This document shows, in pieces, positions 56,455 to 64,000 of a stretch of DNA of 64,000 nucleotides. The translations under genes were made by a program, and so were the position numbers. The notes beneath the pieces are model-generated. The model was not told where the DNA came from. It was given only the letters and a program-made list of their open reading frames with translations, and did not search any database. Every line of letters starts with the position of its first letter. Within the stretch, counting starts at the first letter, position 1. The stretch lies in contig NW_024067979.1 in the NCBI RefSeq assembly GCF_009389715.1, positions 143,501 to 207,500 of the forward strand. Reading direction: 5' to 3'. This DNA is from Phoenix dactylifera. Taxonomy: Eukaryota; Streptophyta; Magnoliopsida; Arecales; Arecaceae.

Positions 56455-59181
56455 ATGATGGGTATCTATCTCTTCTTATTCCCAGTCCAAAATCCACCCT
56501 CCCCCTTTATTTTTCCGGCTCTTTTGAGGGTTCTGTAGTTTCTTTAATCGGTATTCGTGGATTCTTGGAGGATTCCTTGGTGGGTTTTGAGTATGTTAGC
56601 AAATTGTTCTTCTTCTTCTCGCGTTTTTGCCAATTTCGTGGGTTTTACTTGCTGTTTGGCTGGTTTGGTTTATTGGATTCGATTTCCTTTTTTCTCGCTG
56701 GAAATCTTGAAAATTTCTCCCCGATTTATTTCTAGTGCGTGCTAGGTCATTAGGTTTAGTTTTTCTTTGTTTTCCTCCCTTTCCTTGCCGGAGATGCTGA
56801 AAAAAAATCTTGAACTTTTTTCCTTCCGTTTTTTGGTTAAAAATTGGTCTTTTGCATTAGTGCTTGGTAGGTTTTCTTGTGACTTGATGATTTATGTTGT
56901 GAATAATTGAAAAGTTTTGCTTCCTTGTGAATTATGATCATCTCTTGTCTCGGTGCCTCTTTTTTTCTATTTTGTTTGAGAAAATTTGTTTCTGGTGTCT
57001 GAGTACTGGGGTTACTTTTTGTAGAAGGGGATCTGAGTCCATCGTGGGACAGCGATGATGAGATTGAAAAATTCATCCGAAGGATGAACCCTCCAAGGTA
57101 ATTTTGTGATTCTTTAGGGCAATTGCGATTAGATTTTCTATTCCGTTCCAGAATCTGATATTCTGAAACTCTTCATCTCGTTCACTTGTTAGGGTCGTGA
57201 TTGACAATGAATCCTGCGCTAATGCAACAGTTGTTCGGGTAAGAGTCGATTTCTTCCTCTGTTGATTCCTTGTTTTGAATACATGTTTTGTGGTTGTTAT
57301 GCTGATAACTTGTCGAAATTTTGGGTCTTTTTAGGTTGACAGTGCAAATAAGTATGGAATTCTTTTAGAAGTAGTTCAGGTCCTTACTGATCTGAACCTT
57401 ATCACCAGGAAGGCTTATATATCCTCTGATGGTGGATGGTTCATGGATGGTAAACAATTTTTTTTTCCTTATTGCTCTGTCTCATTTACTGCAATCAATA
57501 GTGAAAAATCTTTTCCTCACTGGAAGTGATCGTGGATTTTGACAGTTTTTAATGTGACGGATCGAGATGGAAAGAAAATAAGGGAAGAAAGTAAGCTCCA
57601 TGAAATAGCGGATTATATACGCAAGGTGGAGTATTCATGCCTCGCTGTAATGCTTATTTCCTATAATTATGTGCCTATGTTGATGAGCCATGTATGTGGT
57701 TGGGTTTATTGCAGTCCTTGGGGGCAGATTCTTCTTTTGTACCCTCACGCAGGAGATCGGTGGATGTAGCACCTTCCTCGGATTATACGGTAATCGAGTT
57801 AACGGGGACTGATAGACCTGGGTTGCTTTCTGAAGTGAGTGCGGTGCTCACGAGCCTGAAGTGCAATGTGGTGAATGCGGAGGTGTGGACACACAATACT
57901 AGAGCGGCATCGGTGATGCAAGTGACCGATGAGGAGACAGGTTTGGCTATCACTGAAACAGAAAGGCTTTCTAGAATCAAGGAGCTTCTCTGCAATGTGC
58001 TTAAAGGGAACAACATTACCCGAGGAGCCAAGACAGCAGTTTCTATGGGGGTCACCCACACAGATCGAAGGCTCCATCAGATGATGTTTGCCGATCGGGA
58101 TTATGAGAGGTCTGATAAGGATACTGGGAATGAAAGTCATAGGCCAAATGTGACTGTTGTCAATTGGTTTGATAAGGATTATTCTGTGGTGACCATTCGG
58201 TGTAAGGATAGGCCAAAGCTTCTTTTCGACACAGTTTGCACCCTGACGGATATGCAGTATGTGGTTTTCCATGGTAACGTCGATACTGAGGGCCCAGAAG
58301 CTTATCAGGTACATCACAAGGTTTCAACTTTATTATTGTGTAGTTAGTATGAAGTTTTTAGCCCTTCACTTCAAAGAATGTTATCCTTACATGTTTTATC
58401 TTCTTATCTTCCTGAAGGAATATTATATCCGGCATATAGATGGGTCACCCGTTAACTCAGAAGCTGAGAGACAGCGTGTGATCCAGTGTCTCGAAGCAGC
58501 TATTGAGAGAAGAGTGTCTGAGGTAATTACTAAAAAGATAATCTTTGCTCAATTTTTTTTTGCCGGCAATTCAGTTTCGAATGGAGAAGAAGGCTTACAT
58601 TGTGTTAGATGAAGTCCTACATCTCATTCTGCTTTGAGCTTGGAGCCATGGAAAACAATGATAATATGACATAAAACTTTTCACATATAAGAAGAAATAG
58701 AGATTATCTTTACTACAACCTTTGTTGGTCCCCTGCTAATACATGCACTGAATGCTTGATCTGGTTGAAGCATCTTACTGAATTTCTTAGAAAAAACCAA
58801 CACTGCCTCAATCTCAATCATATTATATATGGCTTGCAGGGTCTGAAGCTGGAGTTATGTACGAGTGATAGAGTAGGTTTGCTATCAGATGTTACTCGCA
58901 TCTTCCGTGAAAATGGCCTAACTGTCACAAGAGCAGAAGTATCAACGCGAGGAGGAAAAGCCGTCAACACTTTCTACGTCCGTGATGCTGCTGGTAATTC
59001 AGTTGATGCCAAGACCTTAGATGCTATCCGGCAGGCGATAGGCCTAACTGTACTGCAAGTGAAGGGCCATGTAGATGAGCCCAAATCTCCACCTCAGGAG
59101 GCTCCTACCAGATTTCTCTTTGGTGGTCTCTTCAAGTCCAGATCTCTTTATAACTTAGGCTTGGTCAGGTCTTACTCCTAG
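56455..59181 (+). CDS. ACT-domain repeat protein, ACR4-like (8 exons, 453 aa)
   Basis: Exons fit in phase as 56455-56461, 57025-57097, 57193-57238, 57335-57449, 57546-57625, 57715-58308, 58418-58522 and 58840-59181, all with GT...AG introns. The first coding exon has only seven bases (ATGATGG). The protein has four ACT domains at about 38-92 ([20 protein letters not shown]), 132-185 ([17 protein letters not shown]), 263-315 ([19 protein letters not shown]) and 341-395 ([19 protein letters not shown]). It ends [14 protein letters not shown]...LVRSYS, the tail shared by ACR4-type plant proteins. ACR proteins resemble the ACT part of bacterial GlnD and are thought to sense amino acids; no catalytic domain is present. 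The length equals the family norm and no lesion is seen. A promoter of its own is implied, since the neighbours are transposon debris. Confidence 0.95.
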
Positions 59182-59560
59182 AATTTCCTGGTCCAGTTCT
59201 GTACATAAGGTTTCACCAAAATAATATCCCACAATATACAGCCTCTCTGCCAAAGGTAGGGAACCTATGGGAAAGTGAACTCGAAGTACTGATTAGCCTT
59301 TCCATCATTTGTTTAACAGGGGCTCCTCTCCCTTGGATTAGGAATAGAAAGAAACTCGAAAACCTGTACAGAATCTGTCATCTGTAACCATAAAATGATG
59401 GTCGGTCTGTCCTTATGTTGCAGATAGGAATGTGAATATGATCTACACTATAAAGTGCTGTGATTCCAAATTGAATTTCTAATCCTTTTCCACGTTTTGC
59501 TTTATGGTCGTGGATAAGAATGCTCTAAAGTTTGGCACCACACTTTTTGAACGTTCAGAG
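59182..59560 (+). other. 3' region of the ACR gene
   Basis: Presumed 3' untranslated region. ACCAAAATAATATCCC and CATAAAATGATGG are AT-rich stretches that could serve polyadenylation. No separate gene is visible. Confidence 0.45.
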
Positions 59561-59738
59561 AAGTGGCATTTGAGAGCAGTGTGAAGGATCCCGAAAAGCC
59601 TGGCTAATTTCACTGCTTCTACCTTTTGAATGCTAGTCACTCCAGAGATATATCTTGGATTTATTATTTTCTGACTTTATTGAATGTATCTGTACTAAAA
59701 ATGTATAAATTTTTTGTTTCAGCAAAAAAAAAAAGAAG
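59561..59738 (+). mobile_element. Severely truncated LINE 3' end
   Basis: The last RNase H residues (KSLANFTAST, matching NGAADWMAAFA at 6630) are followed by CTGACTTTATTGAATGTAT and TTGTTTCAGCAAAAAAAAAA. This is the same 3' terminus and A tail as the LINE ending at 6805. Only about 180 bp was inserted, downstream of the ACR gene. Confidence 0.75.
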
Positions 59739-61889
59739 AAAAGATTTGGTATGGCCAGCTTTTGATGGATGTGATCTTGTTGAGGAGCTGTAGTGGAAGC
59801 AGCAATGTGAATATTGAAAAGGTGACTCAGAAAAACAGAGGAAGAACATATCGTGTGGAATTTGGGACACTTGACTAGTGCCGGGCTGAAAGGTTTGAAT
59901 GTTGCTGGTAGCAGACAATCTTTAGGATTCAGCCGCCAGTGTAGACTATGGACTTCCTCTCTGTCTAGTTGATATTGGTGTCACAGGTCCGATGACACTG
60001 TTAAGAGATGGATTTGGGTAAAAGCGACAAAACCAATGATGGTCTCCACTATGGCTTTCTATATCAAGTTGTCAGTTGCCCTCCACTTGTGTGATTCTGA
60101 GTCCATGTCTAGGCTTCTGGTGCTTCTGTAAGGAATGGTCGTGATTAATCTGGCGGTGCGTTCTATGGCACCGGCTCGGTGCACTCACAGTGTAAACGAT
60201 ACCGACAGGTAAATGATGCCGACACGATTGTCCTTTTGTTAGAAGAGAGGAGCAAAATCTACCCGCAAGAAGTTTTTCTCATTTGTGTGCGGCACGAGCC
60301 ACATGATTCCCCATCTTTTCTCTTCCATGCAGGGCCCACCTAAACATCCCATGGAGCCCATGCATGAGTTGGAGAAGGATGTGGCACATGCCATGGGTGG
60401 GTGATGGAAACCTGCAACAATGTGTACATAAGAACATGCCTCTGGTGAGAATATGCAGGAGGCAACCATGAATAATTGAATTGCAGGGTCCACTTCTCCA
60501 CCATCTACTAGGATGCCTCTCCTCCTTCACTCACCTATCTGCTGGTAGACCAATCTTAAAGCAATGCAGTGATCCCGCATGTCCATGTCCGGCGCTAGAT
60601 CGGTCCTCTGATGCTCTTCTCCTTCTCAACACCATCATAGCTGATCTCACTAGTAGCTCTATCCAAGTTCTCTCATTTCCCTGCAAACTCAACTGTGGCT
60701 ACAACTCATATTAACTCCTTTCAGTTGCTTCTCTTCCATCAGTTCAGGACAAAGAAATTCTGTTCATGTAGGATTAACTGGTTGAGCAAGTGTTTTTTTT
60801 TTTTTTTTTTTTACTGAAACAGATGTATCATAGAGTATGGGCACGGATGCAACTAAAAAAAATCAAAAAAATAATAGACTTTGGAATGCAACGCTTTTTT
60901 TAAATCTAAAGAATATTTTTGGGGCAAATGTTCAAACTCAAATGTGGAGCAGCACAAGGAATTGGAGGGCAAGGAGGTATCCGAGGAGTCACCGACGATA
61001 GGAGGAGGCAGTGGAAGCCAACCAACTCGGAGCCAATCAGAAGAAAATGGTGGTGTTGGCTTCTCAGATGATTGACTACCTTATTCTGGGTGTCTCGGGG
61101 GTAGGTGTTGGGTGGTTTTCACGTGGGCTGCTTGAATTGGTAATCTGGAGGGCAGTTAAAAAACCATTTTTTTTAGTGGCTCGTAGTCCGAATCCATAGC
61201 TCTGTCCTTGCTACAATCTAAATATTAAATACGAGCTCTTAGGCTGAAACCTGGTCAAAGTCGGATGTTGGATTCCATGCAATCCTTGCATCACATGGTA
61301 GCTGTCCTTTGTGAGTCTCTCGTCATTAAGATTAATTAATGTTAATTAGACAAAACATTTCAATATTATATAGAAGGGGATCATCTCTATGTTTGGAATC
61401 TATTATTATTTTTTGAAGTTTCGATTCCTTTATTAAATTATTAGTAAGGGCGTGAGGCTCCCTTATTCAAAGAGAATAAAGAAAGAACAGCCGTGGATTG
61501 TGACCCTTCTTCTTCCTTTTTATCTTTAGGACATGGGTTGGGATTCCACCTTCATGCCACCACAATGGATTGAGACCACAATTTCTCTAGGGTTTCCATC
61601 AGGCTGCTGTTTTCTTTCCTAGCATCTGCAGACTAGGTGTTTGCTCAAAAGAGCGTCCGCAGAGTAAGGGTGTTAAAGGGTGCCTACATAATATACCATA
61701 AAGGAAGATTTTATGCTTTACTTTTATGTCAAACGGCAGGATGCAAATTGAATGGATAGTTGATAACGTAACTGAATAATTAAGGTCTTGCAATAAAGTG
61801 CAAGAATAAGTACAAACGCAAAAGAAGACCTCAATATGTTTTGGTTCTATCCCTATTTTTTTAAAAAAAACTTTGATACCATGAGAATC
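59739..61889. other. Intergenic, no gene seen
   Basis: Short frames at 60239-60530 (minus), 60481-60714 and 60881-61199 (plus) have no recognisable domain. A T run is at about 60793-60812. Confidence 0.4.
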
Positions 61890-62143
61890 CGTGCCCATAT
61901 TTGTTTATTCATATTGACTATGTATTAGGTAGATATTAGATATTTACAGTGGGCTAAAAAATACAAATAATATCTTCATATTAGTTTTTTTAGATGAAAT
62001 TTTTTGTTGTTACAAATAGTATCTGAGCAAGCTTGGTCTATGGCCTATATGGACTACCGACCATTGTACTTATATAAAAACAAAAAACCAAATAATATCT
62101 TCCAGCTAGCTTTTTTGGATGAGGTCGTAGGTTATTACATATA
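61890..62143 (+). mobile_element. TRIM-like remnant, third copy
   Basis: ATTGACTATGTATTAGGTAG, then TTACAAATAGTATCTGAGC (primer-site-like at about 62015) and a shortened second block ending AGCTTTTTTGGATGAGGTCG. It is related to 9041-9478 and 21457-21864, but with a mostly deleted interior and no shared flanks, so it is an independent insertion. Confidence 0.45.
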
Positions 62144-62555
62144 CTACTAGGATGCCATATTCATGGGAAGAGATAAGAGAGGTTCCATCCTGGCCCCTAG
62201 AAGATACTTGCTAATGTAAATTAATCATCAAAGCCTTTCACCTTGCCCTATTTTTTTGTAAAATTATCATTAGATTTGATCTTACAATACTAGCTATATT
62301 TCAATATCTTGGTTACTATATATCGCAGAAGATATCAAGAGATCAGGATATCCCTTTCAACTGAGATAAAAATTTTATTTTGGTGGTTGATCTTAGTGTC
62401 ATCCACCCATCAAGTTAACTGAGATATCCAAGATCAAAAACTTGTGTCCTGTCTGAAATTTTCCTCTTACAGGCGACAAAACATTACAAAAAGTATAATA
62501 AAACAGAAACGCAGTAACAAATTTAGTAACTAGAGAAAGCAAGTGATACTAATAT

Positions 62556-62558
<3 letters not shown>

Positions 62559-62618
<60 letters not shown>
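62559..62618. repeat. (TC)30 microsatellite
   Basis: Thirty uninterrupted TC units, the longest simple repeat in the window and probably length-variable. Confidence 0.97.
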
Positions 62619-62620
<2 letters not shown>

Positions 62621-62769
62621 AATACATACCCGACATGCCGACTCTGGTAATGTAGAAATGTTAGAGAGCCAAGAAGACGACTTAAACATATCTGACACGA
62701 GTGAAAAAGAGAAAATAAGGAGAACATTCTACAAGAATTGGAAATATTTTATAGAAAAAGAAGTGCATT

Positions 62770-64000
62770 GAGTGTTCTAAGACCCTAAAGAAACTTCAAG
62801 TTTGGAACATGGTCATATAAAGAGTCATTCTCGGAATAATATTTTGCAAGGAACTAGGTCTTCTCATTTTCAAGAAGATCCCCGGCTCGATCCGGTTTAG
62901 TATCAAGGATAAGGGGGTGCCACACAAAGTAAGTAGAAATCCTTTCTCTCCCGATGAACCTCCATAAAGAAAGATTATCATTTGAAGAGCCAACCGAGAT
63001 CCTTTCCTTGAAGTGAGCGAGCAAGAGCCAGTCAACAAGCCATAGCCAGATCTCAATAAGGGAAGAAATTGCATTAATTTCTTAAGGAAGGCCATAATCT
63101 GAGATTTCGCCGACAAGTGAGGCTCAAAATCATCCCCGATTGACTCGATCAACAAGCAGTTATCGGATTTCGGAGTGGTAGAAGAAGTCGAAAAAACAGA
63201 GTTTATGAACGGATTCATCTTTTTTTCTTTTTTCTTTTGCTCACGCTATCAGTCATCGGTCAAACCTAAACGCTTTTTCTCGCACTGAAGGAGGGAGGAA
63301 TTCAGCCGACTGGCTTTCACCAGTTTGTCATGAGAGTTCGTCAATCTTCCTACCATGACGAGAGTCAGTCAAAAACAAATATTGGTCTAGAAGTCGAAGC
63401 AAAGTCCTGTCCTATCGGAAAATACTATACTCAAACATTTTTCTAAAGAATCTCCTTTACCGAGTTCTTGTTCCCCATATTTTGTTCTTCCCATGATGCA
63501 AGACGATCAGCCTTAAAAAAGCTTTTAGTAAAGCTATTGTAGAGTGGTTAAAAGGTGAAGATAAGATCGAGTCATTCTTTCTCTTATTACAAATAGAAAG
63601 CCAAAATAGACAAGGGCTTTCCTCAGAAGGGGGATTCAAAAAAATATGAGTTTTTTAAAAAGGTAAGGAGTTCGGTTTTGCCATGAATGAAAAAAGAAGT
63701 ACTCGAAAAGAAAGTCCTTCTTCGACTAGAGATCTATTGGAGTCGAGGTCCGCTAAGGTTAGACAAATAAGGTCAGTCCATCAATACTTCAAGTTTAAAT
63801 AAGATTCCTTTTTTACCCTTCATAGTTAGCGACAATGCCCCAAACTTCTTAAAAAATCAGACCAAAATCAAGGCTTTACTTTACTGGATCAGCGACTGGG
63901 TCAGCGAGGTCCTCAGTCCCGGGTCTTTCAGCCCCAGTTTGCGAGGGTGCAGTCTCTCCAGAGAGAAAGTTCCATTGAATCGAGAAATCCCTGGTCTGCT
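62770..64000. other. Unassigned terminal stretch, possibly organelle-derived
   Basis: Composition changes after about 62770: purine-rich, higher GC, with sequence texture like plant mitochondrial intergenic DNA. Minus-strand frames at 62796-63218 and 63457-63639 are open but unrecognised. There is no transposon signature. It runs off the window end. Confidence 0.3.

Noticed and set aside
56125-56538. 137-codon frame over the AG repeat as the ACR N-terminus
   Set aside because: It is out of phase with ACR exon 2. The ATGATGG exon gives a continuous, family-like protein.
60881-61199. Two overlapping short frames
   Set aside because: No domain, no splice or promoter support, and different phases over the same DNA.
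62796-63218. 140-codon minus-strand frame as a gene
   Set aside because: Protein-like in places but not recognised. Kept only as part of the unassigned terminal stretch.

Overview
This is plant nuclear DNA. The evidence is intron-containing genes with GT-AG splice sites, plant-type cytosolic sulfotransferases, an ACT-repeat (ACR) gene, and dense plant transposons (CACTA, hAT, Copia, LINE, LTR and TRIM-like insertions). AT-rich intergenic DNA and the overall style suggest a monocot, possibly a palm; that species guess is an impression, not a demonstration.

Region 1 (about 1-42,000) is a decayed tandem array of cytosolic sulfotransferase (SOT) genes. Four copies keep a full single-exon reading frame: 1763-2830 (-), 7521-8636 (-), 20100-21152 (+) and 32077-33102 (+). 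At least six fragments lie between them (4763, 9788, 18080, 25769, 35169 and 41206). The flanks are duplicated with the genes. A shared 3' flank follows the plus-strand copies, a shared upstream flank precedes them, and another flank accompanies the minus-strand copies. Comparing paralogous flanks gives empty-site evidence for many insertions: a 1.6 kb solo-LTR-like insert 107 bp upstream of the first SOT; a 7.5 kb CACTA at 10081-17613; a solo-LTR-like insert at 27220-31026 that holds a CACTA and a hAT element; and a 5.6 kb CACTA at 35309-40890 that splits a third, internally deleted minus-strand SOT unit.

The most notable content is gene capture by two CACTA elements whose subterminal repeats share a GCCGACGCTT motif. 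The 1.1 kb element at 27367-28462 carries the N-terminal part of a COPT/Ctr copper transporter. The 5.6 kb element at 35309-40890 carries a decayed TnpA-like gene plus plus-strand pieces of three apparently unrelated host genes: a serine incorporator (SERINC), a LEUNIG-type WD40 corepressor, and a protein resembling the C-terminal part of plant PWWP-domain (At1g51745-like) proteins. Retained intron sequence points to DNA-level capture.

Region 2 (about 42,200-51,240) is retroelement-rich. It holds a defective Copia element (42413-47208), and a LINE (49266-51240) whose 5' part is inverted relative to its 3' part, the hallmark of twin priming.

Region 3 (about 51,240-64,000) is quieter. It contains one well-supported eight-exon gene (56455-59181) for a 453-residue ACR4-like protein with four ACT domains, a severely truncated LINE tail, a TRIM-like remnant, a (TC)30 microsatellite, and a terminal stretch that may be organelle-derived.

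Functionally, the intact SOTs would be cytosolic PAPS-dependent sulfotransferases of unknown acceptor, and the ACR protein a putative amino-acid-sensing regulator. They share no pathway; everything else is mobile DNA or debris.
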